From: Cyathus striatus
Lineage: Eukaryota > Basidiomycota > Agaricomycetes > Agaricales > Nidulariaceae
Assembly: GCA_025738555.1 (NCBI GenBank)
Contig: JAOVFP010000008.1
Span: 434,001 to 498,000 of the forward strand
Reading direction: 5' to 3'
Length of the DNA: 64,000 nucleotides
Both the position numbers and the translations under genes were made by a program. Each line of letters opens with the position of its first letter. Position 1 is the stretch's first letter. Shown here in pieces: positions 55,640 through 64,000 of this stretch. The notes beneath the pieces were generated by a model. That model worked only from the letters and a program-made list of their open reading frames with translations, had not been told where the DNA came from and ran no database searches.

Positions 55640-56123
55640 CACCTGTAAAAGTATAATATTAGTGAATTTGACTTATAATTAATAGTGTGTAGCCAATAGA
55701 AATTTATAAAATATTAGAGCTACATCAAGTACATCAACAGAAAATAAATAAATCTACTATTTAAAGTAGGTAGCTGTACAAAAGTTGAAAATATATTGAT
55801 GAAATATTTCCAATATAAAACAAATTGAAGGATAAACTACTGTTGAAAGTAGTGTATTGTACAAGGGTTGGCAAAATTGTTGAAAATATCCAACCAACTG
55901 AAACATAAAATAAGACAGGCCTACTGTTGAAAGTAGATAATTTGTACAAAGTTGAAAAATATTGTTGAAATATTCTCAACCAAGAATGAGTAGCATAAAT
56001 CTGCTGTTGAAAGCAGGTAATTTTTTATTTATTTAGAAATACTGTTGAAGTATTTCAATCAAAATTGACAGCAAGAACATGTGACAAACAAAATAAAGCC
56101 AAAGTTAAAATAAAATAAACTTC
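55640..56123. repeat. About four ~100-bp repeats with TACTGTTGAAAGTAG
   Basis: Between about 55755 and 56060 a unit containing CTACT.TTGAAAGTAG, TTGTACAAAGTTGAAAATAT and TTGTTGAAATATTT recurs. It lies beyond the stop of the minus-strand gene that ends at 56124. No coding sequence. Confidence 0.6.
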
Positions 56124-58388
56124 TTACAATTTCTTAGACTTTTCCTTTCTGTGTGACTTCTTACTTTTCTCTTTCTCTTTCTCTTTCTCTTTCTCACTTG
56201 ACTCTCTCTCTTTCTGTTTTGCCCACTGGTCCATGGCAGCTTTCTTGCCCTCTAGTAATTTTTGTAAATTACCAAAGTTAGGTGATAAATTTTCCCACAC
56301 AGCCTTTGTATAATTCTTATCAGGTTCATCCTCTTCAAACCAACTTTCCATTACTGGATCATAACTCAACAATGGAAAGACCTTAAATGGATATGAATAA
56401 TATGTAGAGGGAGCCATGAACACAGAAATTATCAGTTTTTTATCAATATGACAGCCAGCTACATCTGCTAAAGAAGCCATCTCCATTTCTTTATTAAAGA
56501 TCTCATTGATCTTACAGTATTTCAAATATGTCATTCTTATACTGTCCTTCTTCCCACTCATGTTTTGAAGATGTTTAGGAATCTCAAATTGAGATATAAG
56601 CAGCTGAGTTATATCCTTATTACTCATTGATGATTTGGATTTTGACTTGGATGACTTATCAAATGTAAACATGGAAGATAGCCCTGGAATTTGCTGCTCT
56701 ACAGCACCATCTGCTAGAATCTCAACAATATACCTATTACTCTCATGTCTCCACTCAAGTGCATCAGATTGCTGTGAGGCTTTGGAGAATCTTCCTTTCA
56801 GTATCCATTTTCCATCCTTACGAACTGAAATAGGTGAATTCTTGTCTAATTATAATACTTATTAGGTCATATTATTTGTAGTATTAGTAAGAGAACATAC
56901 CAGACACCAGCTCCCAATATTCAGCAACAACTTCAAGAACAGCAGCAAGATCAGAACCTGGAGTCTGATTGTCGATAATGTAATCTGCTTCAGTATGATC
57001 ACGCTTCAGGAATAAATGAATTTCGCCTTGTGTGTTATTGGATGGGATCATAAGTGCATCTATATAAATGAATAAGTAAAACTAATGAATTGATAAATAA
57101 CACAAATATACCTTCTTCTTGATCTCCAAAGTTAAATAGATTACCTATAGCATGCTGGCGGGAAAACCCTCCAACTGCATGTGAAGCTCCTTGAGGATCA
57201 CTATCTGTGTAGCTCCTAACTGAGCTATGGGACTTTGACTGGCGTGATATCTTACTCATTGAACTACTTTGACTCTCAGAATCTTCAGAAGAACTTGAGA
57301 GCTCTGACCGACTACATTTAAAATCAGAAGTTTTCTTTGGTGTATGGTCAATATCCATGTATTCTGGCTCATTTGTCTCTTCTGGCTCATTTATTTTTTC
57401 AGACTCACTCATATCTTCTGAGTCATCTATTTCCTCAGACTCTTTCATTTCTTCTGATTCATCTGTTTCTTCTGATTTATTTACAGATGTATCAAGCTTA
57501 TTGAGCTGCTCAATTGACTCAGAAGTGTCCGAAGAGTTAGAGTCAGAAGATGACTCAGATGAAGACTTAGATATATCAAGTTTCATACTCCCCAATTGTG
57601 AACTCAATGGTACCAGAATTTCTTCTTTATTCAACAAGTCACCTGCTTTTTCAGCAGTGAAAGTAGATGTGGTATTCTCAGGCAAGGACATGTGAAGTTG
57701 AGAAGGAGGAGGAGGGGCAACAGATGTATTTTCATCCTCTAGAATTTGTTCCGCTCTACTGAATTAGTTAAAATATTCAAGGTCAACATAATAGTTACTT
57801 ACGGGGTTAAATGCTGTGGTTTTCCTTTTGCTTCATTAGTGATATCTTCTTGTAGTCTTGTAACTGAAGTTTTTCTACATTTTAATGCTAGTTAGATCAC
57901 ATAAGAATGAATTAAAATACTACACACTTAGATTTTCCTCCTCCTTTTCCTTTTTCCTTTCCTTTTCCCTTTCCCTCCTCTGTTCTACCTAAATATCTTG
58001 AGTTCTCACTTTTTTTGGATTTTGTGTTAACTTGAGTTTTTGATTTCTTGGACTTAGGCTTTTCAAAAAGCTCAGGAGGTGTCTCTGTCCCTCCTCCAGA
58101 CTGTTCTTGAGCCCTGGAAGCAATTCTACTACTTGATCTGATGGATTTAGGCCTTTCAGAAAGTTCAGGAGGTGTATTTGTCCCTTCTCCTGATTGTTCT
58201 TGGGCCCTGGAAGCAATCCTACTACTTGATCTCATAGACTTAGGCCTTTCAGAAAGCTCAGAAGGTGCATTTGCCCCTTCACCAGATTGTTCTTGAGACT
58301 TAGAAGTAGTAATCTTACTAGTTGTTCTCACAACTTGCTCCTGGGTAACAGTTCTGGTCCTACTAGGATCTGGACAATCTAGGCTCAT
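56124..58388 (-). CDS. Ser/Glu-rich low-complexity protein, multi-exon, unknown function
   Basis: From ATG 58388 the first exon has a 31-aa unit (AQEQSGEGTNTPPELSERPK and following) repeated three times, then a Lys-rich end. Further exons read KTSVTRLQEDITNEAKGKPQ, AEQILEDENTSVAPPPPSQL, a long acidic run (about 57630-57300, many SEE/ESE), and ASHAVGGFSRQHAIGNLFNF. After an intron (about 57060-57110) follow GEIHLFLKRDHTEADYIIDN and EVVAEYWELVS. After a second (about 56848-56900) follow ISVRKDGKWILKGRFSKASQ and ALEWRHESNRYIVEIL. The C-terminal domain FEIPKHLQNM to KLLEGKKAAMDQWAKQKERE ends in a Lys/Glu tail. Composition suggests a nuclear, phosphorylatable protein. Family not recognised; possible cargo of the neighbouring KDZ-type element. 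Confidence 0.6.
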
Positions 58389-58690
58389 CCATAGAGGGAT
58401 TGACAGTGTTTGAAGTTTTAGTTGACTTAGACATACTTGACACAGTGGATAGTGAAATTGAAGAGCAGGTGATGGGCAGAACAGTAATCACAGTGTGGAT
58501 CAAAGTGGGAAGGGAAGAAAGATTTCATCACTTAGAAAGCTTACTATATGTGAGAATCTAATTATATTATGGTCCGGCACATATTGATTCAAAAAGTTAA
58601 AAATAGAACAGAATCCAATAAGGTTCATGGCATGCGCCTACATTCAATTTACTAAAAATAGACCAACATCAGTCTAAATAGATTGCTATT
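58389..58690. promoter_or_regulatory. Upstream region of the minus-strand Ser/Glu-rich gene
   Basis: An alternative upstream ATG (58431 region, MSKSTKTSNTVNPS) is out of frame with the chosen start unless spliced. The rest is AT-rich without recognisable motifs. Confidence 0.35.
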
Positions 58691-59000
58691 GAATCAATTG
58701 CCTCTGCACGCGCTTGTATCCCTGAGCTGTAATAATAATATATGAGAAGCGATTGCATCTACATGTGCTTGCTCCTTGCCTTGTACTATATTAATAACTT
58801 ACATGCGCTTGCAGCCTCACACTGTACTTATTAATAATCCAGCTGTATGCACTCACAACCTCACTTTATATTACTTCTGCACTCTCACTTACAATCTCAC
58901 AGATTACAGTTAAAACAAGTTACTACTATAATATTAATACAAAGACAATCTACACCAATATTAATACATAGACAATCTACACTAATATTAATACAATAAT
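58690..59000. repeat. Two short tandem arrays
   Basis: 58690-58900 holds about four ~60-bp units with CATGYGCTTGC...ATATTAATAA. 58920-59000 holds about three ~28-bp units with AATATTAATAC and AGACAATCTACAC. No coding sequence. Confidence 0.65.
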
Positions 59001-59900
59001 TAATATGCAGAGACGCGGAGAGGGGTGGTGGTGAAGGCGTGGTGATATGTGGTGAGGTAGTAGCGGTGGTATGCGGTGAGGGAGAGGTGGTGGTGACGGC
59101 GCGGTGGTACATGCACGGTGAGGTGCTGGAGGTGGTGGTACGAAGAGAGGTGGTGGTAGTGGTACACGGAGGGGTAATGGTGCTGGCGGTACTCAAAGAG
59201 TTGGTGGTGGTGGTAGTACGCGGAGAGGTGGTGGTGGAGGCAGTGCTGTGCTGGTGTTGGCGGTACAAGGAGAGGTTGTGGTGGTGACATACGGAGAGGC
59301 AGTGGTGCTGGTGGTACACGGAGAGGTTGTGGTGGTGGTGGTATGCGGGGAGGTTGTGGTGGAGGCAGTTGTGGTGGTGGTGCTGGCGGTACGAGGAGAT
59401 GTCATGGTGGTGGTAGTACACGGAGAGGTCTAAGCCATCCTGCTCCTCTCGTCATCGTTGGCACGACGCTGTCTCCCTTCCACACCATCCTACTCTTCTC
59501 TTATCATCGTCAGCACGTCATGCCCTCTCCTCTCATCTCCATGCCATCCTCCTCTCTCGTTGTCGGTACGTCACGCCGCCAACCTCCTTGATGTACCAAT
59601 GTGGTGGTGGTGCTGGCAGTATTCGGAGAGGTCATGGTGGAGGTGGTGCTGGTGTCGGTGCTGGCGGTACAAGAAGAGGTCATGGTGGTGGTAGGTGCTG
59701 GCGATACGAGAGGTTGTGGTGGAGGTGGAGTGGTGCTGGTGGTACGTGGAGAGGTGCTGGTGGAGGCAGTACAAGGAGAGGTCGTTTTCACCATATGCAG
59801 AGAGGTCATGGTGGTGGCGGTGGTGATAGTGGAGAAGTGGTCGTGGTCAAGGCGGTGCTGGTACTGGCGGAACGCGAACAGGTGGTGGTGGTTGGAGGAG
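59000..59900. repeat. GGTGGTGGT / GGAGAGGT low-complexity array
   Basis: Repeated GGTGGTGGTACNCGGAGAGG-type units of about 30-45 bp, interrupted at about 59435-59600 by unique CT-rich sequence. Every frame on both strands is open over long stretches (Val/Gly, Gly-rich, or His/Thr/Pro-rich), a repeat artefact. A real Gly-rich or Thr/Pro-rich protein cannot be excluded but has no supporting domain. Confidence 0.7.
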
Positions 59901-60925
59901 GAGGTATGTAGACGTGGGTCGTCGTCACGGTGACGAGACCGGAGATGGCGTGGCGATAGTGGTGGGAGCGATAGCTCCTATGCCTTCCCCCGAGGAAGTG
60001 ACAGGAGTGGAAGGGGGAAGGGCTGGAAGGTCGAGGAGGGAGGAGAGGAGGCTTGGGTATTGGCTGAGGGCCATTGAGGAAGCGAGACGAGGAGTGAGAT
60101 GGGAACGGCATGCTGGTGCAGTGGTAGAGACCACTACCCTGCTGAAATGACAGGGGGAAGGGGAGCGGAGAAGGGATGAAGGCGGCGGCCACGTCATGCT
60201 GGAAAGTCGATGACGTGGCATCGACGCGCGATACGGCAGGGGACGATTGCATAGCCAAAACGTTTGGACGGGGATGACAGACACCGTCAGTTGCAGCTGT
60301 CATCCGTCTTGATGCAGGTTAAGGGGGGGGGAAGAGTAGGTGCGTCGTCATCATGACGCAGCGGAAAGGGAGGGAGGAGGGGCCTGATGCGTGATGTGGT
60401 GTCGGCGACGCCATGGAGGTGGAGGTGGAGGTGGAGGTGGTGAGTGTCGGTGGTAATGAGAATGGGCTTGAGGAAGTGGCGTCAACGACAATGCTGTATT
60501 GTTGTTGTCGATGCGCAATGGAGAAGGCTAGGTAGGGGGAGGTAAAGCGAGGGACGATTAAGGCGAGTAAAGCGGGCGGCTTACCTGATCCCGATGTTTG
60601 GTGATGCTGCATTGGCATCGACGATGAACAACGTTGACACTCAATTGTCATGGGTTGTCCATTGAACGTTGAGGCTGGCGGGTGCTGTGAGGGACGGGTG
60701 TTGAGCACTGAGCATTGAGAGGGATGGGCGCTGAGAAGAGGGGCGGGCATTGAGAAGTGGGATGAGTGTTGAGAGTAGAGAGGGACCGACGTTGATGGGG
60801 AAGATGTTGCGGTGAGAAGAAAATGTCATTGACTGAAAAAAACAAATGTAAAAATTGTTATTTGTGTGGCACGTGATAAGAGCGCAGAACTAGCTAAGTA
60901 GAATAGACATTACTAGTTTCATAAG
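59901..60925. other. GC-rich region, no supported gene
   Basis: Contains a (GGTGGA)n microsatellite at about 60410-60440 and TTGAGNNNTGAG/GGGCGNTGAG repeats at about 60670-60790. The minus-strand frames 59806-60303 and 60319-60750 are Pro/Ser-rich and without a domain; they are unlikely to be genes. Confidence 0.4.
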
Positions 60926-60929
60926 GTCC

Positions 60930-61265
60930 AATAACCTAGTGGTAAGTATGTGCATAGTTAGCTCTCCAGGTCTTGAGTTCAAACCGCTGTGGGGTACTTT
61001 TTTATTATTAAATATAAGTAAGAGTAATAAATCTAATGTACAAAGATTCTACCAGAAATTCCACCAAGAATTCAGGTGGAGTCCAGGTGGAGTCCAGGTA
61101 GAGTCCATGTAAAGCTCAGGTGTAGCCAACCTGGACTCTACCTGGACTCTACCTGGACTCTACCTGGACTCCACCTGGACTTTACATAGAAAATAGGCTG
61201 GTCACAATTCTGGCTAGAGTCCAGGTAGAGTCCAGGTGGAATCTACATGGAGTCTACATGATTTC
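60930..61265 (+). mobile_element. SINE-like element: tRNA-like head, palindromic GGAGTCCAGG tail
   Basis: The head (about 60930-61000) has CCTAGTGGTAAGTATGTG (A-box-like) and GAGTTCAAACC (B-box-like), then a run of T. After an AT-rich stretch come many CAGGTGGAGTCC / GGACTCCACCTG copies in both directions. It has the same order as the element at 48335-48770 on the other strand. The T-arm does not pair well, so the head is not a working tRNA. Confidence 0.5.
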
Positions 61266-61311
61266 ATGGAGGAGTGTAATGACCTCCAAAAGGCTGTGGA
61301 TGATCAGCCCA

Positions 61312-62749
61312 TCACCTCAGGTTCCAGGTCAAAGCGCAAGGCTGAATTACATCCAACTGGTCAGCCAGAAGCAAAGAGGTACAGGGGATGAGCTTCTGGT
61401 GCTCTGAATTATCTTGCTGCTCTGAAAATAACATTGCCTCAAATGATAGCCAAAGTTGTTCTTGTTTTTCATCATCTCTCCATATAGGCACATAAACCGA
61501 CTTAATCTGATTGAACCCAATGGTATGGGTATGAAGATTAAATAGACGTGTGATGGTCTCCAACAAATCTCCCTGAAAATCATTGTAATTGATAGGGAGG
61601 GGAACTTGCAAGTGGACAAATGAGCCCTGCATTGTATGCATTCCCCATTCTGCTGTCTGCCAATATGATAGAAGTTGCCAGTCAAACTTCAATATTTCAG
61701 TATATTCCACAGGGTCACTAGATAGTCTTGACCCTTCTTTTAATGGAGCTTTTATCTGACCCACAATCTGGTTTGTTCCACAAGGAAATGCTGTATCTGT
61801 GACCAGGTAATAACCATCAGGTGTTCGAGTACAATGTTTTTCATAAATTGGTTGAGCTATGCATGAGTCATGCCAACTACCAGGTGCATTGAGATTGCAG
61901 GCAATTATTATTCCTAAATTTTATAATGCGGTAAGGTAGATATTTATGTACTTAATATTGGAACATACCCTCACCAGCAAAGACTAAGATGGAACTTACA
62001 AAGTGCTCATGCAACCATCCATTACAGGTCGCATTTTCAATTTCCACATTGCTTCATGTTTGAACTGCAAGGTTCAAACCATCCATGCTTCTAAATGCCC
62101 CAGTCAGGAGTGGATGACAAGCAGCAATCCATGCATTACTTTCTTAAAACTCATCTCCAACTAGGTATTTTATTCATGCTTCAGGCATTTTCTTCAAATT
62201 TAATAGCAAGATCTGAAAAGCAAAGCTAATGTAGCATGATACCAAGGATGGAATAAGTGCAAATATCTGGCAAAGACTAGTGTCGTGCATCATGGAATTG
62301 AGAAAATGCAAGATAAGTCCAAGGGCACCACTTGCATTAAGTGAGTGGCATGTAATATGAGGGTGTGAAGCTGGTGAGACATCACTATGAGGAATAAGTG
62401 TTGTATTCCATATAATTTCGAAACCACTATCCAAGATGTGCTCATATGTTGCAACATCAATTCCCATCATTGTAATGAATGCTTGATCATTTTGATTATC
62501 ATATAGCACCTGCAATGGTGTTGCTACTCATGGATTGGGAAGCAGATCAGGACATGTTAGATATAATCTTTGCTCTTTACATCGCTCTGTGTGTATTTGA
62601 TGTGCTTCTTCAAGACTATAGCTAATCAAGTCTGCAGATGCAAAAAGCAGTCTTTCCTCTTCTTCCTGCAACTGCAACTCCTCCACTAAGTGTGTTTGTA
62701 GGTGTTGAAACTTCTCATACTCAATGGCATTCTCATCATTGATGTCCAT
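61312..62749 (-). pseudogene. PIF/Harbinger-type transposase, decayed
   Basis: DDE-type transposase. In order on the minus strand: HLVEELQLQEEEERLLFASA (N-terminal coiled part), QNDQAFITMMGIDVATYEHI, LNASGALGLILHFLNSMMHD, LCQIFALIPSLVSCYISFAF, then FRSMDGLNLAVQ (first Asp), NLNAPGSWHDS, DGYYLVTDTAFPCGTNQIVG (second Asp), YWQTAEWGMHTMQGSFVHLQ (Glu) and RLFNLHTHTIGFNQIKSVYV. The whole DDE triad is visible. An intron at about 61921-61970 joins SILVFAGEG to GIIIACNLNAPG. Stops at LLPNP-, KMPEA-, GDEF- and LAVQT- disable it. Some look like CGA/CAA to TGA/TAA changes. No TIRs were found. Length is close to the intact family. Confidence 0.88.
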
Positions 62750-62956
62750 AGCAGAGATTGTTATAAGATCATTACACAGGCCTCAGGGTTTGGCATTTAA
62801 GAATAGCTCATACATTGTGTTTACTAGTGTGTTATGTTTTAGGTGCTCATTCTATTTTTTTTCCAAACACCACTTGCTTAAGTTTAGAAATATAATCTGG
62901 GATTCTAAACCCAGCAGGAAGTCATCCAATGGTACATCTCTGATTAGAACCCAAGG
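62750..62956. other. Upstream flank of the Harbinger pseudogene
   Basis: Short non-coding region; no promoter or TIR was identified. Confidence 0.4.
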
Positions 62957-63515
62957 TAGTGTTGCCACCACTCAGTTTAGCTCAGCTTCCATGGCTCAGG
63001 TACTGCAGGTAGCTCAGCTCATGAGTGGAGCTATTTAGGTTTGGTTTACTTCTCCAGCTAACTGCTTAGCTTTGGCTAAGCCACAGCTCAGTCTGTTCAC
63101 TGCAAGTTACTAAATGCATAGCTCAGCAGAATAGAGAATGGGCATTTGAAAGGTGCTTAGAAGCTAATTTGATGCAGTGCATACCTTTTAGATAATGGTT
63201 TGAAAAGCTGTTATGTAAATTTGCATGTGAGGTAGTTCTTTCCATCAAGCTTACTCGAGCTCAATGCTATTATACATGCATGAATATTAGTAGTGTTTAT
63301 CTATATGTAAAAAGGAAGTTATGAATAAAAATAATGGAAGATTAAGTGATACATGGTATTTGTTGAATGAGATTCAGAAATAGAAATTACATAAGCTGTA
63401 GCTTAGCGGGCTCATAGCTGACATGGAGCAGCTCTTGTGAGACCTGCTCAGCTCTGCTCATTTTCAGCTCAGCTCACTGGCTTGTGGCTTTGGAGCCAAG
63501 CAGACAGCAACACTA
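62957..63515. mobile_element. hAT-like inverted-repeat element, 559 bp
   Basis: The ends are TAGTGTTGCC and GCAACACTA. Both ends are loaded with AGCTCAGCT / GAGCT motifs (about 62975-63140 and 63400-63490), a pattern of subterminal transposase-binding sites. TAGTGTTGC ends are like hAT termini, but no 8-bp duplication is visible, so the class is tentative. The middle is AT-rich and non-coding. Confidence 0.6.
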
Positions 63516-64000
63516 ACCTGAGAGTTCTAGAGCTGTTTTAGTTTCAAATCTTGCACTGCCCTGATTATTTCAGGATGTTGGTCTAAGCCTGTCTCACAAT
63601 GTACCCATAGGGTGTCCACATATGGAAGGGTCCATGTGATATCATGAGATGGGATTTTTGAGCCTAATGTCCTACAGAATGCTATATTGACTATGTGGAA
63701 CAACATAAGTATTCAATGATTGACATCAGCTATTGATATAAAAAATAGGAACAGCGAGTGGCACAGTCCACTACCAACATACATTACTAATTACTGACAA
63801 CCAAAGATGATGAAAAAACATGCAGGGACAGCACATAAAGAAAGTAAGGTTGATGTAGAACATGAGAGGACAATGAAGAACCACTGACCAGAGGGAGAAG
63901 TAAGTAATACAAATGACATAAAATGGAAGTATCAGTATTCACAGTAGCTGCTGCCCGAGCAAATAATGAACAACACACTATATGAAACAGATGGGGAAAG
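63516..64000. other. No gene seen at the right edge
   Basis: No family, repeat or RNA gene is recognised; a gene may begin beyond the window. Confidence 0.4.

Noticed and set aside
57357..57695. 112-codon plus-strand Ser-rich frame
   Set aside because: Antisense of the acidic Ser/Glu run of the minus-strand gene.
58897..60303. His/Thr/Pro-rich, Val/Gly-rich and Gly-rich frames
   Set aside because: Artefacts of GGT/ACC repeats, open on both strands without start context, introns or domains.
60930..61005. Functional tRNA gene with a T-run terminator
   Set aside because: The T-arm and acceptor stem do not pair; it fits a tRNA-derived repeat head better.

Overview
The window is eukaryotic DNA, most likely from a filamentous basidiomycete of the Agaricomycete type. 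Introns are short (about 45-75 nt, GT-AG, with CTAAC/CTGAC-like branch sites). The recognisable families are ones that are typical of, or expanded in, that group: DUF6533-type membrane proteins, a DUF3455 secreted protein, a membrane-anchored GH5 exo-1,3-glucanase, a BTB/POZ fragment, a DIRS-like tyrosine-recombinase retrotransposon, KDZ-associated cysteine clusters and a Harbinger transposase. Base composition is AT-rich outside a few GC-richer islands near 15-20, 26-27, 33-37 and 59-61 kb. Family names were assigned by recognising motifs, not by a database search.

Layout. 0-3 kb: decayed DDE transposase split by a 983-bp solo LTR. 3.4-4.2 kb: first copy of a long dispersed repeat. 4.8-6.1 kb (-): intron-rich DUF6533-like gene. 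7.6-7.9 kb (-): fragment of a small uncharacterised family, called WAGDR here after its repeated motif. 9-14.6 kb: non-autonomous transposons, one carrying a nested LTR-like insertion. 15.7-20.5 kb (-): degenerate DIRS-like element. 21.5-23.3 kb: WAGDR copy A and a decayed copy C. 24.3-25.2 kb: DUF3455 gene. 26-28.5 kb: duplicated fragments and tRNA-like modules. 28.8-33.1 kb: WAGDR copy B, with insertions in its upstream region, at its stop codon and downstream. 33.4-36.4 kb (-): GH5 gene with a 5-nt microexon. 36.9-37.3 kb (-): BTB fragment. 37.8-42.3 kb: hAT-like MITE, then a diverged ~190-bp repeat array split by a Mutator-like insertion. 44.5-46.1 kb (+): second DUF6533-like gene, followed by an orphan copy of its promoter region. 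46.8-47.7 kb: inverted second copy of the dispersed repeat. 47.7-50.2 kb: palindromic and minisatellite repeats. 50.6-58.4 kb: a low-complexity gene (+), a KDZ-associated Cys-cluster ORF (-) broken by a TIR element, and a second low-complexity gene (-). 58.7-61.3 kb: tandem repeats. 61.3-62.7 kb (-): Harbinger pseudogene. 63-63.5 kb: hAT-like inverted-repeat element.

The best host genes are the GH5 enzyme (beta-1,3-glucan and wall remodelling), the DUF3455 secreted protein and the two DUF6533 membrane proteins. They show no shared pathway and sit as islands in a transposon-rich landscape. The clearest structural results are target-site duplications (TSDs) readable by eye: TA for five elements, 4 bp for the LTR-like family and the solo LTR, 8 bp for the hAT-like MITE and 9 bp for the Mutator-like element. 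The least explained items are the WAGDR gene cluster, the 190-bp array, the tRNA-head plus palindromic-tail elements, and the gene trio at 50.6-58.4 kb.
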